From Argopecten irradians (taxonomy: Eukaryota; Mollusca; Bivalvia; Pectinida; Pectinidae): a stretch of 64,000 bases of DNA. Below are positions 26,030 through 40,329 of this stretch, in pieces. The notes under the pieces are model-generated. The model was not told the origin of the DNA and did not search any database. It saw only the letters and a program-made list of their open reading frames with translations. A program made the position numbers and the translations under genes. The stretch's first letter is position 1, and each line of letters starts with the position of its first letter. The stretch covers positions 27,630,952-27,694,951 of the forward strand of contig NC_091140.1 of the NCBI RefSeq assembly GCF_041381155.1, given 5' to 3'.

Positions 26030-27300
26030 ATCGGCCATCTAAATAAACAGCATGTTCTAAGGGAGGCAACCCTAGCTAGTAGACATACATTGGCTACACC
26101 ACCGCCGTTTCGTTACAACGAGTTGATAAAGTTGTGAGCTATAACTGAAATAACAATGAATAAAGAATTATGATGATGATGATGTTGATTTAAGAAGAAT
26201 TTTGGTGTGGATGTACACTGTACAGTGAACATGCACATGTATTGGAACCCTTATACAATTAAAAACAAAAACAGTTGCAGCAAAAAATTAAAGCGACTGC
26301 AAAGATTTTCAAAAATTATAATGAAGTATTTTATATGTAACAATTGTCATATAGGGAAAAATTATGTGAAATAGAATTATGTAAGAAATAAAAGCTGAAA
26401 AATGCAATTTACGTTCCAATACTTATCCCATCTGATCATGCAGATTTCGATGAATAAATTACCAATGTTATAATTTTCAAATTTTAAACAATAATTGGTT
26501 CTTCTTTGTATTTGGTATCAAAATGATTATTAAAGTATGTATTTGGACTTAATCATTATTTATGAACAAACAGAGGTTTCTAAATCTCCGTGTAATCAAA
26601 CAAAGCATTTTAGGCAAAACAGTTCTGGTGATTTTTTGGAGTACTGCAAGGTGGTGCGGTTTCGCCATGCATTTTTTATTATTGTTGGGTATGTATGTTT
26701 CATGTCTGTTTTATGCGTATTAATTTACAACATTTAAGGACAATCCCTGTAATGTCCGGATCTGTAGATGGGAGTTTTTTTTTAATAACTTTGAGTACTG
26801 GATGAGTGAATTAATATGAATTATAAAAACATATACTTTATTTATGTTACATCGATTACGAAAAAAGTTATACAACTTATGAAAATTACTCTCGATGGCC
26901 TGGATGTACGCGCAAGGGATCTTATATAATAAGTGTGGGAGGAAACCGGAGTTCCCGGAGAAAACCCACGACATCGAGCAAGTTACCCCTAAAAAGCTCT
27001 AATACGTCTAAAAATGGTCTTAGGGCACTCTGGTGGGTCCATGATTATATAATCTGTAACTAATTCTCAGATCCCTGTGGTATTTTTTGCATTTGCTGTT
27101 GTTTTCATTACATTATTTGAATTTTATTTAAAATTTCGTGTTTGACTACAATGTTTGTAAATTAACATGTGGGTCTGTAATTTAAGCTTAATTTTGTGAT
27201 AAATTCATTCATATTATTAATTAAATCATGTTGCAATTTTGTCCCATTTTAGAGCTGCATAATCCGTATCTTTTGTTATATTAATAAAATAAGCGTCTCG
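26030..27300. other. Intergenic region between divergent GRHPR and M6 genes
   Basis: Holds the promoters of both genes, which point away from each other. No gene is seen. A stretch at about 26936-26990 (gaggaaaccggag, cccggagaaaaccc) resembles the middle of a mollusc tRNA-derived SINE. A GAT microsatellite lies near 26171. Confidence 0.5.
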
Positions 27301-27438
27301 ATGATCCGGCACACCTGTCCATACCCGACGGTGGCGCCATCTGCAAACAGGAAATACAAACAGATATGAATCAGTGCTACCTGGAATAGGTAAAATTCCT
27401 AATTAATTACCTGTCCGGGCAAGCCACACCTGAAAAAA

Positions 27439-30400
27439 ATGGGTGAGTATTTTTTATACAAATATAAGTTTTCCAAAGCATATGATCACCCCATATTTAT
27501 GAAATAACTGATCCATTTATTACACAGGTAAAACCATACGAAAGGTGAACAACCGTTTTCTGTAAACAAACCATTTACTGTATAATAAGCGCTTTGTATT
27601 TGAACGGGCGCTATAGTATTTTCATTTAAGTATGTGTATACATATTGTTGTTGGCGATTGATACATCTGAAAAAATATGTAAATGTTGATGTATATCGAA
27701 TTTATAATGTGTAATAGTCTCTAATAGATAAAATTATTTATATTCACATTTTAAAAGAGTGGTCTCCCTTTCTTTTTTAATTATTATCATGTTATGCCTA
27801 CATTTTGCTCAAATTTTGGAAAATAAAATGTAAATAAAAGTATTTGATACATGATGGTTACTTGCACCTTAAGAGTTGCATGTGAAGTTATATAATAAAG
27901 ACACAACAAATTTTTTTTTTTCAATATAAAATTGTAATGTTTTGTTTTAATTAATTAGTTATATTTAATTGATTGTTGACAGGGTGTGAAAGAATAGGGA
28001 ATGTGCCATTTGCATCGTTGATAGCTACAATGATCACATTCACGGGAGTGGGAGTGTTCTGTGGAACTCTGTATCGAGCCCTAACTCTCATCATCACCAA
28101 TATCCTTGAAGAGCTCTTCCAGTTCAATGTTCCATGGTTTGTATTTATGAATTTTAACCGAAATATCTTTGATTTAATAGCTAAATTTATATTTCAATAT
28201 TTTGATTGGAATCACACATCAAGTACAGAACAAATGTATGAAATATATTTCAAAGTTAATTATAATGTTATATTTTAAAAGTAATAAGTTTCAATTTCAT
28301 AGTTCTATTGTAATTATATAACTCTACCTTGATTTTGAAGCTCTGGCAAAATGATCAGCTGAGATGAAAATAATATATCATTATCAGTTCTATATTACGT
28401 CTGTGCATTTGACAGATGTACATGGATCGGACTACAGATTTAAGTGACTAAACCAATGACTTGAATTAACCAAGTATGTTAAAATGTGTATGAATACAAA
28501 ATTAATTGAGGTGCAAAATTAATTTACACATAAAGCTATAGTCCTTATAATACTGCATCAGCAATCCTGATCCCTTCACTACCCCTTAATGTATAAATAA
28601 GATGGGATAACATTTAATTTATTACCTAAATGCTTTCTTGTAGGTTGGAAGTGATAAAAATAGTGTTTGTGATCGTTGCTGTCATAATGGGAGTATTTGC
28701 CATCATCCTGCTAGGCTTTGGCTATCTGTCAACCGGTGCAACACGAAAAAATGTTTACTCCGGAGCAAAGTGTATCATGGGAGGACGGGTTTCTGCTGCA
28801 TTTGTAAGTTTAAATGTTAAATAAAAAGTCTGGTCAAAATTTCCATTATGTTATGTTAACTTTGACAGAAAGACCGCGAGTGCATTATAAATTGGCATTG
28901 ACTTTTTCTCCAAAATGATTTGTTGTTGAATATAGCAAATCCTTTTGTAATTACCTGTGTGATTTAGTCTACCAACAGTAATAATTATTGACCCAGCAGG
29001 GAAAGTAGTCATACTTAAAGCTTTGATGATTTAATTTGGTTATTTTAATCCTAAACTCAATTATGCATGAACAGTGACACTGATGACTGAGAATTTCACT
29101 GAAACTTAATTGTCATTCTAAGTGTAAGGACATATATACTAGTACAGACAAACCTTCTTAGCGACCACCTCTGTATAAAGATCACCTGTTTAATAGGATA
29201 ACTTTCTTACGGTCTCAAATGACCAATTTATAAAGGCCACATGGCTATATAAGACAATGTTTCCTCTGTCCCTGGGTAGCCTTTATAAACAGGTTTGACT
29301 GTCCTGTTATTGATCATTGTGGTTTTGGTACTAAAACAAATGATAAACTTTGTATACAGATTATTGTGTTGCATCAATGACAAGGTTTACCTGCTCACAA
29401 CAGCAGATAACTTATAATAACGAAATAGTAAGAGAATATTAGGTGAAGGTACTCTGTATGTTAATTCTTCCCCTACAGTTCCTGATCATGACCTACCTGA
29501 TGAACCTTGCCTGGTTAGGTATCGTTGGAGTTTCTGTTGTACCGATCGTTGGCTACATTATGATCAACTCCTACTGTTACGAAAAGGTTTACAACAAAGC
29601 TGTTGGTACTGTCACAGTCGAATGCTTCAGTCTCACTAGATTTGGTAAGTTAGTTAGACAGAGAAACATTTAGTTTTTTGTCAAATATTTTCGATTTTAT
29701 TTGATAATATTCATTTAGAAAAAAAAATCTGTTAGAGGCCTTAAAGTTATATGTGCCGTAACCGGGCAAAGATTTTGGCATGTAAATTTTTCTTCATTCA
29801 TCTCTTGAAAACCATAAGGTTTGATGTATTAAGCAGTGAAATCATTCAAATGGCTCCAGATGCCTTATAATTATTAGTTACAACACAGAAATTATGTACT
29901 GTGAAATTGTTGTTTTTTATGCCTTATGTATGTTTAGAAGGAAACTTTCCTGCAGAAATCACTTTACAATTACTAATAACTGTGTAAAAAATTTCAAATG
30001 GAATTGTAGACCGCAATTTGTCTTCATGGTCTGACCATAGGTTCTCGTTTTGCTTCACTACAGATGTTCTCGTTTTGCTTCACTACAGATGTACATATGA
30101 TTTTTTGCAGTACTGCTAAAAATCGTTTTCTGCTCTTATTTGTATTGTAAAATTAAAACCAATGCATAGAAAGTACTGTAATTTTCAAAATGTAAGTAAC
30201 TTTTGGTGATAAATAACATATTAAAAGCTTATCATGATTCATGAGTATAAAAATTACAGCACATATAACTTAAAGTTTATTTGTTAAAAGTACAATTGTG
30301 AGGTTAACAGAAACTTATAGTATAGGCTGTGATGGTAGATGTCTGGAATACAGAATTATTTTAAAACTTAAATATAAATAAATAGATATATATATATGTA

Positions 30401-33062
30401 ATAGCACTTGAGTTGATGTTGAATATATATGCAGAAACTGCTATAAGGGTTGTAGTCACATGTACTCTGTGGGTGTATATGGCTGTAACCTTAATTTACC
30501 CCTTTTAGTAGAGCATATATAGATAAAATTATGAATTGTTTAAAAAGAAAGGGCAAAATCATTTTGAACATACACAATTGAGAACTCAATCTTTTTCATG
30601 TTTATGATTAAAACTTAAATTTTCCTTGGAATGCTTTATTTATTCTTATAAACATGCATCCTGTCTCTGATAAATATTCTCAGTATTTTTCCTTTTTTTC
30701 AGATCACAAAACACTTTTTGGAAATGTCACATATTCATCTTGTAAAAGTATTTAATCCAAGTTAAAAGTTTAAATTAATAGAGAATGTAATATATTGTAT
30801 TTTAAACTTGATACCTAATAATCTTAGGCTTCAGAATATTGTATTCTATTAGGCCCCCTATTTTAAAAAAATAACACCCTGAGCGTTTATACAAGAATAG
30901 ATACAGTATCTGAGTATTCAAATGATAAATCTCCTCTTTACAAAAAATTGTTTCTTGGTATTTATTATCCCTTGAGAAAAGCGTTTGCGGGGGATATTGT
31001 TTTGGGCTCCGTCCGTCTGTCCATCTAAGACTGTTTTCCGGGCTTTAACTCAATGAAGCTCCTTCAAACTTGCTGTGCCAAGTGCCCTAGTTGTGCCTTT
31101 TGCTATTGCGGACCTTCCATTTTTTGAAGTTTTTCCATTACCATGGAAACTTAGTCAAAATTACCAAATAACTGTTTCCTTTGTGTCCAGGCTATAACTC
31201 GAAAACCGTTCAACACAGTTTTATGAAACTTTTTGTATATATCAGGTTACTGTTCCTTTTTGTTACCTGCTGTTATTTATTTGCAGTTTTACAATACTTA
31301 CATAAAATACTTAGATAATTGTAACTTTGACCTTGATGTTGATGTATTTGGGTTTTTATACCAACTGCAGGCGTGGGGGATAATACCATGCTTTAATTTG
31401 TGGCTCCTTGTTGTAATAAATACAGTCTCCAAGTATTCAAATATTACTATTTTTTTTATTGTAACAGGTATCTACAGAAACTCTACAGCGGCTATAGGTA
31501 TTGGTGTACCAGGCCGAGAACAGCTGTGTGCACATACTGACCTTAGACTCATGTGTGACAAGGTACTCATTAGTTACAATTAATTATTATACTGTTATAT
31601 AAAATATTTTCTTCTGGAAAACCGTCCATGTTAATATGCAAAATCCTCTACAACTGTGTAACTGTTCATAAAAGAAATCTTTCTCAGAGTTTTGACAATC
31701 AGAATTTCAATGGGCCTTAACACTCACAATTCTTTTTAATGGCCATTATAGCAATTAAAAGACTCAAAGCTTCTAGATTAAGTATATGATCACAAATGCA
31801 ATTTATTTATGTCTAGATTTGACGATGTAATTCTAATCATGAAAGAAAACATGTTTTCTTTTAAACGATATATATTACTTTCAGTTAGAATAATTTGATG
31901 ATAGATTTTCAAGAAATGAATTTTAATTCTATAAATTTATTTTTTCAGATTTTTCAATACTGTATCGATATTGCAGATTCTGACAAACATTTGTAAACAT
32001 CTATTGAAAATGCCCTTTAAAACCTTACATGTTAGTAATAAGTATTTTATACAGCTTTTCTTGTCTCCAATTAAATATATGATAGATGACCTGACTTAAA
32101 GAATCCCTATTAAATGTTATTTGTTGCTGTTTCTACAGATAGCAGAAGCTGGACCACTGTTCTGTGTGGCTTGTGCTGGAGCTGTCCTCATTGTCCTTGG
32201 AATGGTGGGTGTAACAAAATACACAATATAACCCATTTAACTCCAAACCATAATCCTCGAATAACCCCCGTTCAATTTGAATTGTTTGCATGGTCTTGAC
32301 CATGTCCCGGTATATTTCATGTAACAAAAACCCTAATAGCTAGAACAGCTATTCATTGAATACCCCTTAATATTCCCCTAAGTATACCCTGTTTAATCAA
32401 ACACTATACAATTATAGCATTGTGATGAGGTCGATGCATGGCAGGGTATGATTATTCGTTCTAATTTTATTGCGATAAAATTACCAATACAAACAAACAA
32501 ATCAAAGTACATGACTTCTTATACCATAGACTTATAAACAGAGACATAAAATCAGATAAAATACACATAAAAATATATACAAAGTACTGTAAAGGTAAGC
32601 TGAATCCGATAAATAAAACGTTACGCTATGCCCGGCACAGGCTAAATGAGCGCACGATAAATTTGGATTTATTGCTAAATGAATATTTTGACAGCCTTTA
32701 TACATATTTCTCAGCTTGATTTATTGCACTCAATAACCAAATACGCGTATGTACTTTTGTCTTTAGTGTAATTTTGTCTTTAAAGTCATTTTGTTTGTAC
32801 TTTTGTCTATAGTGTAATTATGTATGTTCTTTTGTTTTTAGTGTAATATTGTTGTTCTACTGCCTATAATATAACTGCATGTGTGTAAAATATTTATATC
32901 CTCTTTTTGTTTCAGGTACACTTCATGATAGCAATAGGAGCCAATTACACACGAATCAAGATCTCCAAAGAGTTAACAGAGTACAGGGATGCTGTAGATA
33001 TGGAGGAATTAGACCTACACAATAGTCGCGGTTACTTAGACAAAGACAGTAGCTCGCGGTGA
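27439..33062 (+). CDS. M6: Proteolipid protein/M6 family membrane glycoprotein, 263 aa
   Basis: Seven exons join in frame: 27439-27442, 27983-28136, 28644-28803, 29479-29644, 31468-31562, 32139-32204 and 32916-33062. The product starts MGCERIGNVPFASLIAT, matching the start of vertebrate DM20/M6 (an MG start, a nearby Cys, then PFASLIAT). Four hydrophobic segments lie at about residues 11-40, 56-81, 107-135 and 197-224. The loop between the third and fourth has four cysteines (139, 155, 182, 191), the pattern that forms two disulphides in PLP/M6, plus an N-glycosylation site at Asn166. The family organises plasma membrane in neurons and glia. Its tail is hydrophilic and charged. The first exon contributes only ATG G; the fit of phase and of the family N-terminus supports it. 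Confidence 0.92.
29144..29302. mobile_element. Short inverted-repeat element in M6 intron 3
   Basis: It starts ACAGACAAACCT and ends AGGTTTGACTGT, with internal text about tataaagatcacc that also occurs at 33630-33772. It resembles a small Tc1/mariner-type MITE next to TA, but no clean duplication was fixed. Confidence 0.5.
30955..31240. repeat. Interspersed repeat in M6 intron 4
   Basis: The stretch starts about tatccc...gcgggggatattg, carries a short gtccgtctgtccat tract and continues with ggctataactcgaaaaccg. The composition and the (gtcc)n tract resemble the tails of the array-bearing bivalve elements elsewhere in this window, in the opposite orientation. Confidence 0.45.
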
Positions 33063-33629
33063 CAGTTAACCCCTGGTCCAACTCGTTACTAAATATAGCC
33101 TTCATTAGCCATCTCATTGTAAATGCGCATATTCATTTTCATTATCTAAGTAATTTTAATGCCATTTTGATGGAATGTAATTTTAATAAAGACACATATT
33201 ATCATATTTTATATAATACATACATAATTCAAATGTTCAAAGAGTTACCTCCCTTCGTTTGGTTTTTAATTGAAGACTAAAGATTGTGATTACAGTTATG
33301 TCCAGATCATAAAAGATCACAGATGATTCCTTTATTTCTGATTTGATGGACTCATTGGTCACTTAGTGACAGATTAGCAACAGAGAATTATATACAATGG
33401 CTAGTTGTCTGTATGAGAGAATATATAGTTTAGTTCCTATATGTAGTAACAGATTGGGCTGGGTTGAACTACAGGTTGAACTGCGGGGCTCTTGCAAGAT
33501 GTTTCATGTGTAGTTATATTTCATATTGACCCCATGTGGATTTTTTTGTGCAGCATGTATTTTTATATTAAACTTTACAATGTTGATCTAATCTTTATGG
33601 AAATCATTTTCTTTCACCATATTCATGTA

Positions 33630-33772
33630 CAGTCAAACCTGTCTATAAAGATCACCAAAGGGACAAAGGGCAAGTGGTCCTTATGACCACAGGGTCTATA
33701 TACACAGGTCAAATTGGCTGGAGATTTGTCACTTGACACCCTAAGCAGGTGGTCACTTAGACACGTTTGACT
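33630..33772. mobile_element. Short inverted-repeat element, relative of 29144-29302
   Basis: It begins cagtcaaacctgtctataaa right after TA and ends with a diverged gtttgact. Internal text about tggtcactta and gatcacc matches the copy in intron 3. Confidence 0.45.
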
Positions 33773-34474
33773 AAATTAAACAACTTTTTCACTATTAAAC
33801 CTTACATTTTTTGCTAATACTAAATATTGTCATTTTTCACAAAATGTCATGCATTTCAACATAGTCATGTGACAATTTATTTAACTCTGGTCAACAAAAA
33901 AGTATCCATGGCAGCATGACTTCTCAAAAAAAAATGTGGAGGTATATTTTCAGGCTCAATTAAGCTATTAATAACTTTGCTACTGGTAGCTGCCTAACCA
34001 TTCCACCTATAGATTTTAATACAACATTTTATGTTTAGACAATCATTGTTATCTACGCACACACATTGTCAAGACTAAAGTTCTACACATGGTCATTTTT
34101 ATACTGCTCATTGTTATAGGAAAAATAACTGACTGTCCATAATGTATATGTTATTGAGCTGAATAATGACAAATAAAATACTATATATATATTTATATAC
34201 AGTGGAAAATCCATAACTCGAACACCTGTTCCAGACTTCCAGACTGTGGAATTGTATCCACAGTGTAAGATTTTCCTGTCTATTGATGTCCAGAGATTAC
34301 TGCTGGTCCATAGTACATGTAAATGTTTTTTGTAGAGAATATGTGGATTTGTGACATTTTATATTAGAATATATTATTGTCTGATCTTCTGATAGCAGGA
34401 TTAGAAATCAGTTGAATCCTATAAAAGCCTTGCAGGAAAAGATATATACAATGTAGTGTACAATTGTACAACCA

Positions 34475-34500
34475 AATAAATAAGACTATAATTAAATAAA
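34475..34500 (+). terminator. Paired candidate polyadenylation signals of M6
   Basis: Two AATAAA hexamers, at 34475-34480 and 34495-34500, lie ~1.4 kb beyond the M6 stop. Vertebrate relatives often have long 3' UTRs, so this pair is plausible, but earlier hexamers exist. Confidence 0.3.
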
Positions 34501-36509
34501 GAACAATAACATTTTTCATTTTTATGTTTAGATAAATTTTCTAGTATTTTTAACTAATAGTATACATTTATATGTATACTGTTGGTTAAAAATTTTCGTG
34601 CCAGGTCCCTGTGAATATATACATGCAGAGCAATGGATTTTCGAATGATTTGTAAACATTGCTGATACATTATGAATTTTTTATTGGTGTTAGATTGTCT
34701 CCTTGTATTGATAGATATTTCCATTTATACTGAACATATCAGGATCCTGTAGCATATACCACAAAGTGCTGGTCAGTTTTTTGTTGTCCGCTGCTGTAGT
34801 TGATGATGGATGTAAGGTGTTGCTTTTAGGTCAGTATAATTACTAATGATTCGAGGACTATTCTGATGTTTTATCACCTTTTTTCCCCAAAATTATTGAC
34901 TTTTCATTTTCAATAAGAAGAGACTTTTCTTTTTTGTTTCTGATTTCTGTATGCAATGTTTACAAGATGTTCTCCCTTTCACAGTACATTTTTTAATTAT
35001 CCTTAAATTTTCTGCAATAGATAAGTTTTATTATTTGATAAAAACTATGAAATATTGAATCATTATGCAATGCTTGGAGGCTATCTCTGAAATAAAAATA
35101 GATTATCACTAACAAAATGAGTTGCTTGGTCAAACAATTTGAAACAAACATTTCAAATCAAATATACTAATTGATATTTTGCTTTCAAGAGTTTGTACTA
35201 GAGTAAATATAAACGTTTCTGTTATTTCGTGGCTTTGTTTAAATGATTTTGCCTTGATATTGCCATTTTGGGTGTTGTAAAATGTGTAAGTTGTAAAAAG
35301 TGATGAATTTGTCTATTGTAGACATGTATCTTAATATGATTGTTCTGTGTATTAAACCTAACATTTACCTTTAAAAATGATAAAACTTTTATAATCTATA
35401 GGTTTATGAATTAAAAAGACAAACTAATATGTTGTGTTGTTATATTGATGAACTTCACTTTAAAGTATATGTGCGCAATACTGATGCATCAAGAAGAGCA
35501 TTTAATATGGTATTCACCTTCAAAAATTATCAACAGTTTGAAAATTACAATAGTTACACTGCATAGGTTTATTTTTACAGGTACAATTTTAACAAGTTGA
35601 AAATGATTTTTTGCAGTACTGTAGAAAAATCATTATATTTACATCTACAGTGTAGTGTAATGAGTACATACAGTCAAACTATGAAGCCAAGTTGTGGTCT
35701 ACAATATCGCTTCACATTTTTACATTGTTATTAGTAAATGCAAAATGATTTATGCAGGTATGTGTCCATCTAACATATGGTAGGCATAAATAAACAAGAA
35801 TTTTACTGTACATAAATTCTGGTGTTATAGCTAATGTTAATACAAATGTAAAACGCATACATGTTTGTCTGTCCATTTAAGTGATCTTCACAGCTTAATT
35901 CTTCAATCCTTATGGTTTTAAATAGATTTCTGAAGAAAAAAACACATCAAAATTTTCGCCCAGTTATGGCACATATAACTTTTAACATATTTTTGTTTAA
36001 AAAGAATGGTATTTACAACAGTTATCATGAGAGGGTGATTTTAAATGACAGTGTTAAATGATATAAGTGTCATCTGTCAGAGAAAGATGATCAGAATCAA
36101 GGGTTATTGCCTAAAGTTTTTTTCTAAACTTAGTAACTTTTGATGGTCCTTATACTGATCCTTTCAAGCTGTATTGGTCTTTGTATATGACAGAGTTATC
36201 TCTCCTTGCTGAAAGGTGTTGATTGTGACGTCATTATTTTGCAAGTGAAACCTATTTTCTCTTTAAATGTTGACATTATAGGCCTACTCGCAAACACATG
36301 ACATTACAATCAATACCTAACTGCAAGGGCAGATAACTCTTTAACGTGCAAAGACAAAACAGACTGTAATGACTGCAAGGTTCTGAGACAGGTCTTATTT
36401 TGGTGAATTTAAAAAGATCATTCAATGAGGCCTTGCTGTACTGCCTAATGGTCTTGATAAAAGGCTCTTTTCTGTCTTAATTAGCACATTTAAATTCAGG
36501 TTTTATAGG

Positions 36510-39500
36510 AACGAATTGAGGGTGATCCCTTATTCAAGTTCTATAGTAATGAATTCAGGATGGTCCCTCATACAGGTTCTATAGTAATGATTGCAGGATG
36601 GTCCATCACACAGGTTCTATAGTAATGATTACAGGGTGGTCCCTCATACAGGTTCTATAGCAATGATTACAGGGTGGTCCCTCATACAGGTTCTATAGTA
36701 ATGATTGCAGGGTGGTCCCTCACACAGGTTCTATAGTAATGATTGCAGGGTGGTCCCTCACACAGGTTCTATAGGAATGATCAGGGTGGTCCCTCACACA
36801 GGTTCTATAGTAATGATTACAGGGTGGTCCCTCATACAGGTTCTATAGTAATGATTGCAGGGTGGTCCCTCATACAGGTTCTATAGTAATGATTACAGGG
36901 TGGTCCCTCAACAGGTTCTATAGTAATGATTACAGGGTGGTCCCTCACACAGGTTCTATAGTAATGATTACAGGGTGGTCCCTCACACAGGTTCTATAGT
37001 AATGATTACAGGGTGGTCCCTCACACAGGTTCTATAGTAATGATTACAGGGTGGTCCCTCACACAGGTTTTATAGTAATGATTACAGGGTGGTCCCTCAA
37101 ACAGGTTCTGTAGTAATGATTGCAGGGTGGTCCCTCAAACAGGTTTATAGAATGATTGCAGGGTGGTCCCTCACACAGGTTCTGTTAGTAATGATTACAG
37201 GGTGGTCCCTCATACAGGTTCTGTAGCAATGATTACAGGGTGGTCCCTCACACAGGTTCTATAGTAATGATTACAGGGTGGTCCCTTATAAGTTTCTAGC
37301 ACAGGTTCTATTGTAATGATTGCAGGTGGTCCCTCATACAGGTTCTATAGTAATGATTGCAGGGTGGTCCCTCACACAGGTTTTATAGTAATGATTACAG
37401 GGTGGTCCCTCACACAGGTTCTATAGTAATGATTACAGGGTGGTCCCTCATACAGGTTTCTATAGTAATGATTACAGGGTGGTCCCTCACACAGGTTCTG
37501 TAGTAATGATTACAGGGTGGTCCCTCATACAGGTTCTGTAGCATATGATTACAGGGTGGTCCCTCACACAGGTTTTATAGTAATGATTACAGGGTGGTCC
37601 CTCATACAGGTTCTATAGTAATGATTGCAGGGTGGTCCCTCATACAGGTTCTATAGTAATGATTACAGGGTGGTCCCTCATACAGGTTCTATAGTAATGA
37701 TTACAGGGTGGTCCCTCATACAGGTTCTATAGTAATGATTACAGGGTGGTCCCTCATACAGGTTCTTTATAGTAATGATTACAGGGTGGTCCCCTCATAC
37801 AGGTTCTATAGTAATGATTACAGGGTGGTCCCTCATACAGGTTCTATAATTAATAGTAATGATTACAGGGTGGTCCCTTATACAGGTTCTATAGTAATGA
37901 TTACAGGGTGGTCCCTCATACAGGTTCTATAGTAATGATTACAGGGTGGTCCCTTATACAGGTTCTATAGTAATGATTACAGGGTGGTCCCTTATACAGG
38001 TTCTATAGTAATGATTACAGGGTGGTCCCTCATACAGGTTCTATAGTAATGATTACAGGGTGGTCCCTCACACAGGTTCTATAGTAATGATTACAGGGTG
38101 GTCCCTCACACAGGTTCTATAGTAATGATTACAGGGTGGTCCCTCACACAGGTTTTATAGTAATGATTACAGGGTGGTCCCTCATACAGGTTCTATAGTA
38201 ATGATTACAGGGTGGTCCCTCACACAGGTTCTATAGTAATGATTACAGGGTGGTCCCTCATACAGGTTCTATAGTAATGATTGCAGGGTGGTCCCTCATA
38301 CAGGTTCTATAGTAATGATTACAGGGTGGTCCCTCATACAGGTTCTATAGTAATGATTACAGGGTGGTCCCTCATACAGGTTCTATAGTAATGATTACAG
38401 GGTGGTCCCTCATACAGATTCTATAGTAATGATTGCAGGGTGGTCCCTCACACAGGTTCTATAGTAATGATTACAGGGTGGTCCCTCATACAGGTTCTAT
38501 AGTAATGATTACAGGGTGGTCCCTCATACAGGTTCTATAGTAATGATTACAGGGTGGTCCCTCATACAGGTTCTATAGTAATGATTACAGGGTGGTCCCT
38601 CATACAGGTTCTATAGTAATGATTACAGGGTGGTCCCTCACACAGGTTCTATAGTAATGATTACAGGGTGGTCCCTCACACAGGTTCTATAGTAATGATT
38701 ACAGGGTGGTCCCTCATACAGGTTCTATAGTAATGATTACAGGGTGGTCCCTCATACAGGTTCTATAGTAATGATTACAGGGTGGTCCCTCATACAGGTT
38801 CTATAGTAATGATTCTCAAACAGGGTTACTGGGTGGTCCCTCATACAGGTTCTATAGTAATGATTGCAGGGTGGTCCCTCATACAGATTCTATAGTAATG
38901 ATTACAGGGTGGTCCCTCATACAGGTTCTATAGTAATGATTACAGGGTGGTCCCTCACACAGGTTCTATAGTAATGATTACAGGGTGGTCCCTCACACAG
39001 GTTCTATAGTAATGATTACAGGGTGGTCCCTTATACAGGTTCTATAGTAATGATTACAGGGTGGTCCCTCAATACAGGTTCTATAGTAATGATTACAGGG
39101 TGGTCCCTCATACAGGTTCTATAGTAATGATTGCACAGGGTGGTCCCCTTATACAGGTTCTATAGTAATGATTACAGGGTGGTCCCTTATACAGGTTCTA
39201 TAGTAATGATTTGCAGGGTGGTCCATCTTACAGGTTCTATAGTTATGATTACAGGGTGGTTCCCTCTATACAGGTTCTATAGTAATGATTACAGGGTGGT
39301 CCCTCACCACAGGTTCCATATAGTAATGATTACAGGGTGGTACCTCACACAGGTTCTATAGTAATGATTACAGGTGTAGTCCTTTATACAGGTTCTATAG
39401 TAATGATTACAGGGTGGTCCCTTATACAGGTTCTATAGTAATGATTACAGGGTGGTCCCTCGTACAGGTTCTATAGTAATGATTACAGGGTGGTCCCTTA

Positions 39501-40260
39501 TACAGGTTCTATAGCAATGATTACTGGGTGGGTCCATCATACAGGTTCTATAGTAATGAATTACAAGGGTGGTTCCTCATACAGGTTCTATAGTAATGAT
39601 TACAGGGTGGTCCCTTATACAGGTTCTATAGTAATGATTTACAGGGTGGTCCCTGTAAACAGGTTCTATAGTAATGTTTACAGGATGGTCCCTGTTATAC
39701 AGGTTTCTATAGTAATGATTACAGGGTGTAGTCCCTTATACAGGTTCTATTGTAATGATTGCAGGGTAGGTCCTTCGGTACAGGTTCTATAGTAATGATT
39801 ACAGGGTGGTCCCTCATACAGGTTCTATAGTAATGATTACAGGGGTGGTCCCCTTCATACAGGTTCTATAGTAATGATTGCAGGGTGGTCCCTTATACAG
39901 GTTCTATTGTAATGATTACAGTGGTGGTCCCTCGTTACAGGTTCTATAGTAAATGATTACAGGGTGAGTCCCTGATACAGGTTCTATAGTAGTGATACAG
40001 GCCTTGTCCTCATACTGGTTCTAGTGTATATATGTTTGCAGGGTGGTCCACATACGGTTCTATATGTATTGATTTGCAGTATGGTTCCTCATGTTCTATG
40101 GTAATGATTACAGGGTGGTCACTGTATACAGATTCATTGTTAATGATTGCAGGGTGGTCCTCTCATAGGTTGTAAGTTAATGACTTACAGGGTGGTCCCT
40201 CACTAGGTTCATGTAGCAAATACTGCTTGTGTCCCTCGTCTGGTGCTAATAGTTATATGC
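36510..40260. repeat. 38-bp minisatellite array
   Basis: About 98 direct copies of a 38-base unit that includes acagggtggtccctcataca and ggttctatagtaatgatt. Copies are nearly uniform to about 39.1 kb, varying mainly at tacag/cacag and attac/attgc. They then degrade progressively through single-base indels toward 40.2 kb, where the array changes into the 31-bp array. Confidence 0.97.
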
Positions 40261-40329
40261 CAGGGTGGTCCCTGTCTTGCATGCTAGTGTTACGCTACCT
40301 GATTATGTCTGATGGTAGTGTTATAATAC

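Larger units (their letters stand above)
33063..36505. other. 3' UTR and flank of the M6 gene
   Basis: AT-rich and non-coding. Several AATAAA hexamers are present, the first at 33185-33190, so the 3' end cannot be fixed. Small frames here lack splice context. Confidence 0.5.
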